Below, piece by piece: positions 17,159-26,693 of a stretch of DNA of 64,000 nt. How positions within the stretch are numbered: position 1 is the first letter of the stretch; the number at the start of each line of letters is the position of its first letter. Both the position numbers and the translations under genes were made by a program. Below the pieces are notes generated by a model. It was not told where the DNA came from. It did no database searches and saw nothing but the letters and a program-made list of their open reading frames with translations. Source of the DNA: Candidatus Aminicenantota bacterium (GTDB taxonomy: Bacteria > Acidobacteriota > Aminicenantia > UBA2199); contig JAPKZK010000157.1 in NCBI GenBank assembly GCA_026393835.1, positions 21,685 through 85,684 on the forward strand, read 5' to 3'.

Positions 17159-17187
17159 TTGACTTTTAACCGATTCGAATTTATCAT
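17159..17187 (+). promoter_or_regulatory. Promoter of the subtilase gene
   Basis: TTGACT, 17-bp spacer, TATCAT, about 58 bases before the ATG at 17245. Confidence 0.5.
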
Positions 17188-17244
17188 GAAACCTGAAAAT
17201 TCACGTCGATCATTATTTAATTTCCAATGGTATAGGAATAACAA

Positions 17245-18504
17245 ATGAAGAAAATATTTTTTGTCACCCTGTTAATATATTTTTTCCTGGTCTGTGCGTT
17301 TGCCGTTAACCAGGAGTTTAGCGATCCCGCCGGTCGCCCCGCGTTGGTTCCTGATGAGATTATCGTAAAATACGATTCATGGGTAAAAAAAACCCGGATG
17401 AATGAAATACTCGACAAGTACGGGTTGTTAAAAAAGGCAGACAGTTTCAAAAAAGGCGACTTTGTGGTTTTAAGACACACAAATCCGACTGCTATCCTGG
17501 ATCGATTAAAAAAGGAACGGGGGGTGGTGTACGCGGAACAGAACGGTTATGCTTATATGGCCATAACCCCCAATGATCAGTACTTTTCCTACATGTGGAA
17601 CATGGTCAAGATCAACATGCCCGCGGCCTGGGACGTCAGTACCGGTTCCGGCGCCATCGTGGCCGTCATCGACACGGGCGTTAAGCAGTCCCTGGCAGAC
17701 TTTGCCAAAACGCATTTCACGGCGGGTTATGACTTTGTTAATCATGACACTGATCCCGCCGATGATCAGGGTCATGGTTCTCATGTGACCGGGACAATTG
17801 CCCAGTCCACCAATAACAACATCGGTGTGCCGGGTATTGCTTATGACTGCGCGATTATGCCGGTTAAGGTATTAAATTCCGCCGGCAGCGGTACATACGA
17901 TCAAATTGCCAACGGCGTCGCTTATGCGGCGGATAATGGCGCGCATATACTCAACTTGAGTCTTGGCGGGGTGGCCGGCAGCACCGCCCTGCAAAATGCG
18001 GTGGATTATGCCTGGGCTAAAGGCTGTTTAATTGTTTGCGCCGCGGGTAACAATAATTCTACCGCGCCTTTCTACCCGGCTGCTTACGCCGATAGTTTCT
18101 CTGTCGGGGCCACGAATTATAACGACCAGAGGGCCGGCTATTCCAACTACGGGGTCACGGTCGATATTTCCGCGCCCGGGGGAGACGCCGCTGATTGGAA
18201 TGGCTGCGGTTATCCGGAGGGCATCCTCCAGGGTACTTTCGGTACTTCCGGCGATGGGTATTATTTTTTAACCGGGACATCCATGGCTTCCGCGCATGTG
18301 GCCGGATTGGCCGCCCTATTAAAATCCCAGGACCCCGCCAGGACCAATGTGCAAATTCGCGATATCATCGAGGCTACCGCGGTTGATCTGGGTACTGCCG
18401 GTTGGGATTCAACCTTTGGTTGGGGCCGGATCAATGCATATGCCGCTCTTACCTATACACCTCCTTCCCAGCCCACAACCAGGACCCCGCAATCCACGTT
18501 ATAA
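17245..18504 (+). CDS. Secreted subtilisin-like serine protease (S8)
   Basis: 419 residues: signal peptide (MKKIFFVTLLIYFFLVCAFA), a fervidolysin/I9-like propeptide (about 35-105, with VPDEIIVKYDSW and VVYAEQNGYAY), then the S8 catalytic domain. The triad is Asp143 (VAVIDTGV), His177 (GHGSHVTGTIA) and Ser346 (GTSMASAHVAG), with oxyanion Asn in AAGNNNS. The propeptide would be cut off on secretion. The C-terminus ends shortly after the catalytic domain in a Pro/Thr-rich tail without a sorting domain. It is single-gene with its own promoter; the start lacks a strong ribosome site. Confidence 0.95.
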   Translation: MKKIFFVTLLIYFFLVCAFAVNQEFSDPAGRPALVPDEIIVKYDSWVKKTRMNEILDKYGLLKKADSFKKGDFVVLRHTNPTAILDRLKKERGVVYAEQNGYAYMAITPNDQYFSYMWNMVKINMPAAWDVSTGSGAIVAVIDTGVKQSLADFAKTHFTAGYDFVNHDTDPADDQGHGSHVTGTIAQSTNNNIGVPGIAYDCAIMPVKVLNSAGSGTYDQIANGVAYAADNGAHILNLSLGGVAGSTALQNAVDYAWAKGCLIVCAAGNNNSTAPFYPAAYADSFSVGATNYNDQRAGYSNYGVTVDISAPGGDAADWNGCGYPEGILQGTFGTSGDGYYFLTGTSMASAHVAGLAALLKSQDPARTNVQIRDIIEATAVDLGTAGWDSTFGWGRINAYAALTYTPPSQPTTRTPQSTL

Positions 18505-18513
18505 ATCCAGCGG

Positions 18514-18542
18514 TTGACAAAAAAAAATTAATCGATTATTAT
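18514..18542 (+). promoter_or_regulatory. Promoter of the SDR/DUF2867 gene
   Basis: TTGACA (perfect), 17-bp spacer including an A run, TATTAT; the ATG follows at 18595. Confidence 0.55.
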
Positions 18543-18594
18543 TTAGCAGGACCTGACCATTGATCATTCATTTGTGGGTCCCAGGAGACTTCAA

Positions 18595-20094
18595 ATGGGA
18601 CAGGAAGCAAATAATTTTTTGTGCACCGATATGCCCACGACGCCGCGGCCCGGCATGGGGCGGATACTGGTTTCCGGCGCTTCCGGTTACATCGGCGGGA
18701 GACTGACGCCGGAGCTGTTGGCCAGGGGATACAGTGTGAGGGTAATGGTTAGAGCGGATTCCCCGGAGTATAAGGAACGGTGGCCCGGGGCGGAAATCCA
18801 TGTGGTGGATGCGTTGGATAAAGAGGGTTTAAAAAAAGCCATGGAAGGGGTTTACGCCGCCTATTACCTGATTCACTCCATGCTGTTGGGGACAAAGAAA
18901 TTCGAATCGGCGGATATCCAGGCGGCCCGGAATTTCAGGGAAGCGGCGGAGGAAAATAACGTGGGCAGGATTATTTACCTGGGCGGCCTGGGGGATATCA
19001 ACACCCGTCTATCGCCCCATCTCAGGAGCCGGATGCAGGTCGCGGCGGAACTTCGTAAGGGTCGCACGCCGGTCACGGTGCTGAGGGCGGCCGTTATTAT
19101 CGGTTCAGGCAGCGCTTCATTTGAAATTATTAAAAACCTGGTAAAAGCGTTCCCGGTCTTGCCCTGTCCAACCTGGACCCGGACCCAATGCCAACCCATT
19201 GCTATCCGCGACGTGATAAAGTACCTGGTGGGCGTCCTGGAAACGGATGAAACCACGGGAAAGTCCTTTGATATCGGCGGTACGGAAATCCTGAACTATC
19301 AAAAAATGATGCAAATCCTTGCCCAGGTGCTGGGGAAGAGAATGATTGTTGTCCCGCTGCCGTTTTCTATCACCCGGATATACGCCTATGTCACCAGTTT
19401 TTTTACTCCTGTTCCGGCCAGGATTACGATGTGCCTGATGGAGGGCTGCAAGAATGAGGTGATATGCAAAAACAGGGATATCCATGAAGTATTATCTTTT
19501 CAACTTCTTCCTTACAAAGAGGCTATCGCACGGGCAATAACCCGCGAAGAACAGGATCGCATTCATACGCGGTGGTCCGACGCTTACCCGCCGGCGCATG
19601 AGCTGGCGATAAAACTGAGAGAACTTCCCCAGCCCCCCCGCTATACAACCCGCTACTCTCTTTTAACCTCAAAAGACAGCGCCCCCCTTTTTCAGAGTAT
19701 ATGCCGGATCGGGGGAAAGCATGGTTGGTTTAACAGTAATTTATTATGGAGGCTCCGCGGTATGATAGACCGCATGTTCATGGGGGTCGGGACGTCGCGC
19801 GGCAGGAGGAGTTATTCGGATTTACGCATCAATGATGTGATCGATTTCTGGCGGGTGGAAGACTTGAAACCCAAAGAAATGCTGCTGCTGCGCGCGGAAA
19901 TGATATTACCCGGCAAAGCCTGGTTAAAATTCGAAATTGACAGCCCGGAAGGTAAAGACTTGCGCCGGTTGTCGGTCGAAGCTTTTTTCGACACCCGGGG
20001 CCTATTTGGAAAAATCTACTGGTATATGTTCATGCCTTTTCATCGTTTTATTTTCTACGACATTATCAACCAGATCGAAAAAAGGAGTCAATAG
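18595..20094 (+). CDS. NAD(P)-binding SDR-family protein with C-terminal DUF2867
   Basis: 499 residues from the ATG at 18595, preferred over a GTG seven codons earlier because CAGGAGA lies at the right distance. The N-terminal Rossmann domain has VSGASGYIGG (GxxGxxG, 28-34) and follows the atypical SDR pattern in which the YxxxK dyad is not obvious (AAYYLIHSML). Residues about 350-495 form the DUF2867 domain (RGMIDRMFMGVGTSRGRRSY, IDFWRVEDLKPKEMLLLRAE). This two-domain arrangement is common in bacteria and annotated only as SDR oxidoreductase; substrates are unknown. Its last 7 bases overlap the convergent histidine kinase gene. Confidence 0.88.
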   Translation: MGQEANNFLCTDMPTTPRPGMGRILVSGASGYIGGRLTPELLARGYSVRVMVRADSPEYKERWPGAEIHVVDALDKEGLKKAMEGVYAAYYLIHSMLLGTKKFESADIQAARNFREAAEENNVGRIIYLGGLGDINTRLSPHLRSRMQVAAELRKGRTPVTVLRAAVIIGSGSASFEIIKNLVKAFPVLPCPTWTRTQCQPIAIRDVIKYLVGVLETDETTGKSFDIGGTEILNYQKMMQILAQVLGKRMIVVPLPFSITRIYAYVTSFFTPVPARITMCLMEGCKNEVICKNRDIHEVLSFQLLPYKEAIARAITREEQDRIHTRWSDAYPPAHELAIKLRELPQPPRYTTRYSLLTSKDSAPLFQSICRIGGKHGWFNSNLLWRLRGMIDRMFMGVGTSRGRRSYSDLRINDVIDFWRVEDLKPKEMLLLRAEMILPGKAWLKFEIDSPEGKDLRRLSVEAFFDTRGLFGKIYWYMFMPFHRFIFYDIINQIEKRSQ

Positions 20095-21263
20095 AGCACG
20101 CCGGCGGCCAGGGCCGGCAAACGAATCTCTACCGTGGTTCCTTTCCCGGGGGTGGAGAAAAACCGGATCGTTCCGCCGTGGTCGCTGATTATTTTGGAAG
20201 ACATGTACAGGCCCAGGCCGGTGCCGCCGGAACTGCGCCTGGTGGTGAAAAAAGGTTCGGCAATATATTTCAGGTCTTTATCGGGGATACCCAGGCCTTC
20301 ATCTTTCACAGTCAGCACAATTTCCCGGCCCATGCGATCGTAAGTAACGGTGATAAAAATCCCGTTCCCGGGATGTTCCAGGGCCTGGCAGGCGTTTTGA
20401 ACCAGGTTAATAATCACCTGTTCAAGGTTCTGGAAGTTCCCCATTACATTGGGCAGGTCCTTCTCATAGACGGCTTTAAAATGGCGGGTGGATTTCTGGA
20501 TCATGTTACCGGTCAGGGATATGGCGGATTTTACCACAGATTCGATATCCACCTGTTTTTTCAAACTGATTAAATCTTTCCCGGAAAAGTATTTCAGATC
20601 ATTGACAATTCGTTGGATTTTCTTCGAGCTTTCCAGTATCCCGGAAAACAGTTGGGGCATTTTTTCCTTCATTTTTTCATATTTCAAGCCGCCGACCACC
20701 ATGTCTCCTTTTTCGCGGGAAGACTCATTCAGGATGGGGATGATGCTGTTCCAGGCCTTTTGCAGCACCGACGCATTCAGCATGATGGTGTTGTTGGGGT
20801 TATTGATTTCATGGGCCATGCCGGAGGCCAGGATGCCCAGGCTGATCATTTTATCAGCCTGGAGCAATTGGTCGTGTTGTTTTTTCAATTCGTCTTCGGT
20901 TTTCTTGCGCTCGGTGATATCGTTCATGATGTGGACATAGCCGGCAACGTTACCCGAATCGTCCGGCAGCGGCTCCCCGGTAATAGAAAACCAGCGGTCT
21001 GCCCATGAAAAAGGCGTCGGTTCAGTCCCTTTCTCCCGGTTGAAGATACAATTCTCCACGTGCATCCCGGCCGGGTCCAGCAATCGGCAAATGGACAACC
21101 CGATGACGCCGGGGAGCGATTGGCCGATTAATTCCACCATGGCCTTATTGCACCACAGTATTTTTTTTTCACTATCCAGGATAGTAACTGGGTTGCTGAT
21201 GGCATCGAAGGCGCATCGATAAATATCGATTGCCGGGGTGTAACTGATATCGCCGTTTAACAT
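20088..21263 (-). CDS. PAS-domain sensor histidine kinase
   Basis: 391 residues: a PAS domain with PAC motif (about 12-120, IMNDITERKKTEDELKKQHD), a HisKA region with phospho-acceptor His151 in GMAHEINNPNNTI, and a HATPase domain with N-box NLVQNACQALEH, G1 DEGLGIP and G2 GTGLGLYMSSKII. No membrane segment is seen, so it is a soluble kinase probably sensing a cytoplasmic ligand or redox state. No response regulator is adjacent, making it an orphan kinase. Confidence 0.92.
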   Translation of the reverse strand: MLNGDISYTPAIDIYRCAFDAISNPVTILDSEKKILWCNKAMVELIGQSLPGVIGLSICRLLDPAGMHVENCIFNREKGTEPTPFSWADRWFSITGEPLPDDSGNVAGYVHIMNDITERKKTEDELKKQHDQLLQADKMISLGILASGMAHEINNPNNTIMLNASVLQKAWNSIIPILNESSREKGDMVVGGLKYEKMKEKMPQLFSGILESSKKIQRIVNDLKYFSGKDLISLKKQVDIESVVKSAISLTGNMIQKSTRHFKAVYEKDLPNVMGNFQNLEQVIINLVQNACQALEHPGNGIFITVTYDRMGREIVLTVKDEGLGIPDKDLKYIAEPFFTTRRSSGGTGLGLYMSSKIISDHGGTIRFFSTPGKGTTVEIRLPALAAGVLY

Positions 21264-21282
21264 GTATGTTTATGCGTTTGTA

Positions 21283-22461
21283 TTATTTTTCTTGCAGCAG
21301 GGTTTTAATTTTATCCTTTATAAATGGAATGCTGCCGCCGCCGATTTTAATATAGTTTATTTCGCCTTTTTTGGTTATGAAAATCATCGTGGGGATACCG
21401 GTAATTTTATACGTATCATAAACGGTCTTTTCTTCGGAGATGGCCACGGGAAATTGCATGTTATGCCGCGCCAGGTGATTTTTAATATTTTCTATTTCCT
21501 CTTCTTTGGTTACTTTTCCTTTATCGCCCAAATCATCCCTGTAGGAGCCGTACAATCTCGTATAACCTAAGACGGTAAGTCCCTTATCCTTATTTTCGGC
21601 GTATATATTTACGATTTCCGGCATCAACGCCCGACAATAGGTGCACCAGGGGGCCCAAAAAAGCACGACCACCGGTTTGCCTTTCAACTCTTCCAATTTA
21701 AGGGGGGCCGAATTGAGCCAGGTTGGGGCGGAAATAGGGAACGCCGCTTTACCGAAATAATCGAACTGTTCCAGGGTTTTTGCCAATATGGCCTTGCTCT
21801 TTTCATCTTTTGTGTCGGCAATGCCGTCATTTAAAAGTTTCCTGGCCTTATCCGCGTTTCCTTTTTCTTTGGCGACTTCAGCCAGGGTTAAGTAAGCGTT
21901 AAACTTGTTCTTTGCAAGGTCTTCAGGGATTTGTGGGGAATTTAAGAATTTATTTGAATATTCTTCTTTTACTTGATTGTCCGAATGCTCCGAACCGATG
22001 TTATAATAAGCGTCCAGTAGGTCATTTATATCCTTTACCTGGGATTCTATCGCCTTGAATATGTCATAAGCCTCATCATACTTTTTCTTTTCAAATAAGA
22101 TTTGAACCTTGACCATTTTGGCCTCGGTCATTAATCCAGGATTTGTGGCAATGAGGGCAGCGATTTTTTTCTCAGCCTCATCGAGGTTTTTGACCTTTAA
22201 AAGTATTTTGCTTCTTAAGATTTCGATTTCTTCAATGGCCGGGCTTTTTTCATATTTTTTCAGCAGGGTTTCGAATTCTCTTTTCATATCCTCGTTAAAA
22301 GCGATGAATTCATCACGCGTCTTTACTTTATCCCTTTTAACCTTCAGGGTTCCCGAAATCTCCTGGAATTCATTGGAAAATTTCTTTGCATCTTCTTTTC
22401 CTGTTTGACAGGAAATAAGGAACATTGCCATAAACGCTAAGATAAAAACTTTTTTGATCAT
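21283..22461 (-). CDS. TlpA-like thioredoxin-fold lipoprotein with TPR-like region
   Basis: 392 residues. The N-terminus is a lipoprotein signal with lipobox LISC at about residue 18, so the protein is anchored in the membrane facing the periplasm. A helical, TPR-like middle (about 25-235) precedes a TlpA/ResA-type thioredoxin domain with active site WCTYC (Cys273, Cys276) and the cis-Pro in GIPTMIFITKKG. Such proteins reduce disulfides in cytochrome maturation or folding. It is probably monocistronic; the kinase gene starts 20 bases downstream and could share the transcript. AAGGAGG precedes the ATG. Confidence 0.9.
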   Translation of the reverse strand: MIKKVFILAFMAMFLISCQTGKEDAKKFSNEFQEISGTLKVKRDKVKTRDEFIAFNEDMKREFETLLKKYEKSPAIEEIEILRSKILLKVKNLDEAEKKIAALIATNPGLMTEAKMVKVQILFEKKKYDEAYDIFKAIESQVKDINDLLDAYYNIGSEHSDNQVKEEYSNKFLNSPQIPEDLAKNKFNAYLTLAEVAKEKGNADKARKLLNDGIADTKDEKSKAILAKTLEQFDYFGKAAFPISAPTWLNSAPLKLEELKGKPVVVLFWAPWCTYCRALMPEIVNIYAENKDKGLTVLGYTRLYGSYRDDLGDKGKVTKEEEIENIKNHLARHNMQFPVAISEEKTVYDTYKITGIPTMIFITKKGEINYIKIGGGSIPFIKDKIKTLLQEK

Positions 22462-22571
22462 GTTTCCTCCTTTTGGGATTTTATTCTACCACAGGAATAT
22501 TGGAAATGCAAATGGAGGAAAAGATAACCGGCAGCTCTAATTTTAAAAATTTTTGGGCGAACACTGATTAG

Positions 22572-22600
22572 TTGACAATTACATTAGTTTTGGGTATAGT
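22572..22600 (+). promoter_or_regulatory. Promoter of recN-miaB
   Basis: TTGACA (perfect), 17-bp spacer, TATAGT. I see no LexA-type palindrome overlapping it. Confidence 0.6.
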
Positions 22601-22607
22601 TTTATTT

Positions 22608-22648
<41 letters not shown>

Positions 22649-22680
22649 AAAAACACAACAAGCAAAAGAGGTGGTGAGCC

Positions 22681-24312
22681 TTGCTGGATTATTTAAGGGT
22701 TGAAAATTTCGCGGTGGTTGAGAAAGTGGAGTTGGAGTTCACCTGCGGTCTCAATATCATGACCGGCGAGACCGGCGCCGGGAAATCCATATTGATCGGC
22801 GCCGTCAATCACTTCTTCAATAAAAAAATCCCGGAAAGCGCCATCCGCGGCGAAAATAATAAACTGGTTGTCGAAGCTATGTTCTCCCAGGGCGATGAGG
22901 AACTGGTGCTGCGCCGCGAAACCAACCGGAAAAAATCCCAGGCCTTTATTAACGGCCAGATGGTCCCTTTTTTTCAACTGAAAGAAAAAGCCGAAAGTCT
23001 TTTTAATATCTACGGCCAGAATGAACATATTTTTCTCTTAAACCCCGCCAACCACCGGCTCTTCCTGGATGAATTCTGCGAGAACCAGGGCCTGCTGGAC
23101 CGCCTGTCCCTGGCTTATCAACGGTTAAAAGATGCGCTAGCCGAGTTGGATAAGCTGAAAAAAACCGCTGAAAATGCCGCTGAAAAATTGGATTTCCTGG
23201 GTTTCCAGGCGTCGGAAATCGAAAGCCTGGACATGGTGAAGGGTGATGAAGCCGCCCTGGAACAGCGCATAAAAATCCTCTCCTCCGCCGAAGAAATCTT
23301 ATCCAAAGCCGGCGCCCTGGTCCGGGTTTTTCACCAGGACGACAATTCCCTTTACAACACCATCGCGGAAAACCTTAAAAACCTGGACTATTTGAAAGAA
23401 ATATACCCGGAACTGGCCCCAATGAACGAACAATTGAAACAGTTCTGCGACCTCCTGCCCGAACTCTCTTCCACCCTGACCCATATCACGGGCCACGTGG
23501 AGTACGATGAAGAGGAGTTAAACAAATGCAATGAGAAAGTGTTCAAACTGAACCGCTTGAAAGCGAAATATAAGGTCAATTTTGATCAGTTGCTGCAAAA
23601 GTTGGCGGATTTAAAAAAGGAACGCGACCTGCTGGCCAATATGAGTTTTTCCTTGAAAGAAAAACAAAAGGAAGCAGAACAGCGGTTCGAGGAATATAAA
23701 GGGCTGAACCTGCAGTTAAGGGAGAGCCGTTATAAAAAAGCCGGGCAATTGAGCGTCGTGATCGAAAAGGAATTGTCCAAACTGGAGATGAAAAAGGCCC
23801 AGTTCGTAGTGCAGGTGGAGGAGCGCCATCCCAGCCTGGACAATATAACCGATATCACGGAAAAAGGGACCGATAAAATAGAATTCTATTTTTCCAGTAA
23901 CCCCGGGCAGAAACCAGGCAGCATCAGGGAAATTGCTTCCGGCGGCGAATTGTCCCGGTTGATGCTGGTGCTAAAATCCATCAGCAATACCGACGTTTAC
24001 GCCACCTATATTTTCGACGAAATCGACTCCGGCATCGGCGGGAAGACCGCGGAATTCGTGGGCGAAAAATTGAAACGGATCGCCGAAAGGAACCAGGTGA
24101 TTTGTATCTCTCATTTACCCCAGATCGCTTCTTTTGCGGATACTCATTTTCTCATAACCAAAGAGTTTAAAAAAGGGCAAACCTTCAGCAATGTCAAGGA
24201 GTTGTCCGAGCCGGAAAGGGTGGGGGAAATCGGGCGGTTAATGGCGGGAAGCGTAGTCACCGACGATGTGTTAAAGGCCGCCCGGGACTTGCTGGATAAA
24301 AACCGCGGATGA
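22681..24312 (+). CDS. recN: DNA repair ATPase RecN
   Basis: 543 residues, close to the usual 550. SMC-like architecture: Walker A GETGAGKS (29-36), two coiled-coil arms (about 150-210 and 290-370), then ASGGELSRLMLVLKSI (ABC signature), Walker B YIFDEIDSGIGG and CISHLPQIASFAD. RecN is recruited to double-strand breaks and helps RecA-dependent repair. The start is TTG, chosen because the family begins MLxxLxxxNFAxxxxxxLEF and AGAGGTGG lies upstream. It overlaps miaB by ATGA. A TTG start and a leader with tandem repeats may keep expression low. Confidence 0.95.
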   Translation: MLDYLRVENFAVVEKVELEFTCGLNIMTGETGAGKSILIGAVNHFFNKKIPESAIRGENNKLVVEAMFSQGDEELVLRRETNRKKSQAFINGQMVPFFQLKEKAESLFNIYGQNEHIFLLNPANHRLFLDEFCENQGLLDRLSLAYQRLKDALAELDKLKKTAENAAEKLDFLGFQASEIESLDMVKGDEAALEQRIKILSSAEEILSKAGALVRVFHQDDNSLYNTIAENLKNLDYLKEIYPELAPMNEQLKQFCDLLPELSSTLTHITGHVEYDEEELNKCNEKVFKLNRLKAKYKVNFDQLLQKLADLKKERDLLANMSFSLKEKQKEAEQRFEEYKGLNLQLRESRYKKAGQLSVVIEKELSKLEMKKAQFVVQVEERHPSLDNITDITEKGTDKIEFYFSSNPGQKPGSIREIASGGELSRLMLVLKSISNTDVYATYIFDEIDSGIGGKTAEFVGEKLKRIAERNQVICISHLPQIASFADTHFLITKEFKKGQTFSNVKELSEPERVGEIGRLMAGSVVTDDVLKAARDLLDKNRG

Positions 24313-25649
24313 AATTTTTTATCAAAACCTACGGCTGCCAGATGAATGTCAACGATTCGGAGAAGATGGGCGATATTCTTAAAAAAAGGGGATTCTCCGC
24401 CGCGGATGATGAAAATGATGCGGATATCATTATTATAAACAGTTGCGCGGTGAGGGAAAAACCGCAGGAAAAGATTTTTTCTTTTGCCGGGCGCCTGCCC
24501 AAAGGGAAAAAAATAATCGTGGCCGGGTGCGTGGCCCAATCGGAAAAACAAAAAATCCTGGAACGAAACCCCAACATCGATTACATCGTGGGCACCCACC
24601 AATACTACCAGATCGACCGGATCGCGGATGAAATCCTGGCGCAAAAAAGCAAAGGCGACCGTGGGGTAAAAGCGCAATTTTCAAAAGTGTGGCAGGAAGC
24701 TGTGCCGGATATCGCCTCGCGCATCAGCCGCGTATCCGGGTACATCTCCATTATGGAGGGCTGCGATAATTTTTGTTCCTATTGCATTGTGCCCTTTACC
24801 AGGGGCAGGGAGAAACACCGGCCCTTTGAAAATATAATGGCCGAGGCGGAGTACCTGGCCACCGCCGGGTACAAGGAAATCATCCTGCTGGGTCAGAATG
24901 TCAATAGTTGGGAAGATAAAGAAAAGAACATGGAATTCCCCGACCTGCTGGAGCGATTATCCGCCGCACCGGCTGTGGATGTTAAGTGGATACGTTTTAT
25001 CACTTCTTATCCCGGTTATTATGATGAACAATTGATCGAAGTGATGGCCCGGCATGAAAAAATCGCCCGTAATATTCATTTCCCTGTGCAGTCGGGTTCG
25101 ACGCGAGTATTAAAAAAAATGAACCGCAGTTACACCCGCGCTCAATACCTGGACATTGTTCGCCGGTTTAAGAAAAAAATCCCGGATATTACTTTCAGTT
25201 CGGATTTTATCGTAGGGTTCCCGGGGGAGACGGAAAACGATTTCGAATTAACCCTTTCGCTTTTGGAGAAAGTGGAATATGAGAATATCTTTTCTTTTTT
25301 GTATTCTCCGCGCCGGTTTACCAGTGCGTTTAAATTGAAAGACGACATAACCCCGGAAATAAAAAAGCAGAGGCTTTACCGGTTGCAGGAGCTGCAGAAG
25401 AACATTCAATTCAAGAATAATAAAACCCTCCTTGGAAAAACCATCGAAGTATTGGTAACGGGTCCGCATCCGAAGGCGGCGGGTGAAGTGATTGGCAGGA
25501 CGGTTAATTACCGGGTGGTGAATTTTAAGTCCGACACGCCGGTCGGGGAGTTTACGCGGGTATTGATTGAAAGGGTGGGGCCATATTCATTAAGAGCTAA
25601 AGAGCACGCGGCGCGTGCACCCTATTGTAGAACTCTTGCACCAGGTTAA
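24309..25649 (+). CDS. miaB: tRNA-2-methylthio-N6-dimethylallyladenosine synthase MiaB
   Basis: 446 residues, full length. N-terminal methylthiotransferase domain with Cys10 (TYGCQMNVNDSE) and Cys47 (NSCAVREKP), radical-SAM cluster Cys152/Cys156/Cys159 (GCDNFCSYCIVPFTRGRE), and a C-terminal TRAM domain (about 375-440, LGKTIEVLVTG). MiaB adds the methylthio group to i6A37 of tRNAs reading codons that begin with U. The NVNDSE and PFTRGRE motifs separate it from MtaB and RimO. Its start overlaps the recN stop (ATGA), so translation is coupled. Confidence 0.96.
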   Translation: MKFFIKTYGCQMNVNDSEKMGDILKKRGFSAADDENDADIIIINSCAVREKPQEKIFSFAGRLPKGKKIIVAGCVAQSEKQKILERNPNIDYIVGTHQYYQIDRIADEILAQKSKGDRGVKAQFSKVWQEAVPDIASRISRVSGYISIMEGCDNFCSYCIVPFTRGREKHRPFENIMAEAEYLATAGYKEIILLGQNVNSWEDKEKNMEFPDLLERLSAAPAVDVKWIRFITSYPGYYDEQLIEVMARHEKIARNIHFPVQSGSTRVLKKMNRSYTRAQYLDIVRRFKKKIPDITFSSDFIVGFPGETENDFELTLSLLEKVEYENIFSFLYSPRRFTSAFKLKDDITPEIKKQRLYRLQELQKNIQFKNNKTLLGKTIEVLVTGPHPKAAGEVIGRTVNYRVVNFKSDTPVGEFTRVLIERVGPYSLRAKEHAARAPYCRTLAPG

Positions 25650-25747
25650 CATTGTTACTTCATCTGGCTCGGTACCAAAAGTTTTTGGGGGTGCAGGGAC
25701 CGTCCATCCGTGATGGTTTTTCAAAAAGATCCTTGCCCGCCGGGGGC

Positions 25748-26377
25748 TTACATAACGCTGTAGACTTTATGCAATTGAATTCCCGGCCTTACATCCGATA
25801 TACCCGCCAACTGGCACTGTTCGAACAGGTAAAACGTATTCTCATATTTATGGTTATCATTACTGTCCGGTTGGAGGAAAATAGGAAAATAATCCCCGAT
25901 GTCCCGGATTTTTTTTATGACCTCGACAGACAGGTTTTCGTTTACAATCAGCTTGATCTCATCGATGCGTTTTTTCAGGGCTTTATTGACGGCATAACCC
26001 ATCACATCCTTGGGCGACACCGTCCACCAGTCGATAGCCAGAGCAGCGTACTCCACCCCGTTGGTTTCAATGGCAATAAAAAAATCTTTTTTCTTTAGAT
26101 TATCGACTAATTCAGTCAGGTCCTGTTCCATAGGTTCACCGCCCGTAATCACTACCTGTGAGGCCGGGTATTTTCTTTTTTGTTTATCGATTTCATCGAG
26201 GATTTCAGGGAGGGGCAGCCATCTGCCGCTGTCCCAGGCGTATTTCGTATCGCAGTAGGGGCATTTCAGTTGGCATCCGGCCAGGCGCAGGAATATCGAC
26301 GGCACACCGGCCCTTAAGCCCTCTCCCTGGAAAGACCAAAAAATTTCATTAATCCTCAAAATAGACTGCTCCGGCAT
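25748..26377 (-). CDS. queE: 7-carboxy-7-deazaguanine synthase QueE
   Basis: 209 residues. INEIFWSFQGEGLRAGVPSI then GCQLKCPYCD gives the radical-SAM cluster Cys35/Cys39/Cys42, and VVITGGEP supports SAM binding. QueE contracts 6-carboxytetrahydropterin to CDG, the third step to preQ0. The first codons overlap the end of queD by 29 bases; an internal TTG just before RINEIF is an alternative start. It is last in the queC-queD-queE operon. Confidence 0.95.
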   Translation of the reverse strand: MPEQSILRINEIFWSFQGEGLRAGVPSIFLRLAGCQLKCPYCDTKYAWDSGRWLPLPEILDEIDKQKRKYPASQVVITGGEPMEQDLTELVDNLKKKDFFIAIETNGVEYAALAIDWWTVSPKDVMGYAVNKALKKRIDEIKLIVNENLSVEVIKKIRDIGDYFPIFLQPDSNDNHKYENTFYLFEQCQLAGISDVRPGIQLHKVYSVM

Positions 26378-26693
26378 AATCCGATTCCCAAACCATTACT
26401 TTTGATACCGGGTATTTTTCTTTAATTTTATAAAAAAAATACCGCGACAGGTTTTCCGCGGAAGGAGAAAAATCATAAACCTCATTCAACACCTTGTGGT
26501 CCGGTAAAATCTCTTTTAGATAGTTTTTTAATTCCGTGAAATCCACCCCGATCCCCGATTGGTTCAGTGTATCTACTTTAAAATGGGCTTCGACTTCAAA
26601 GGTATGGCCGTGCATTTTCTCACATTTTCCTTTATAGTGTTCCAGGAAATGCGCGGCCGCAAATTTATTTTTTACCACCAGTTCCCAGCTCAT
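26349..26693 (-). CDS. queD: 6-carboxy-5,6,7,8-tetrahydropterin synthase QueD
   Basis: 114 residues, a PTPS-family protein. Zinc ligands are His15, His28 and His30 (FAAAHFL, MHGHTF), and the catalytic Cys24 in GKCEKMHGH marks it as the bacterial QueD type. It converts dihydroneopterin triphosphate to 6-carboxytetrahydropterin. Four-base overlap with queC upstream indicates coupling. FolE, which supplies its substrate, is not in this window. Confidence 0.94.
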   Translation of the reverse strand: MSWELVVKNKFAAAHFLEHYKGKCEKMHGHTFEVEAHFKVDTLNQSGIGVDFTELKNYLKEILPDHKVLNEVYDFSPSAENLSRYFFYKIKEKYPVSKVMVWESDYAGAVYFED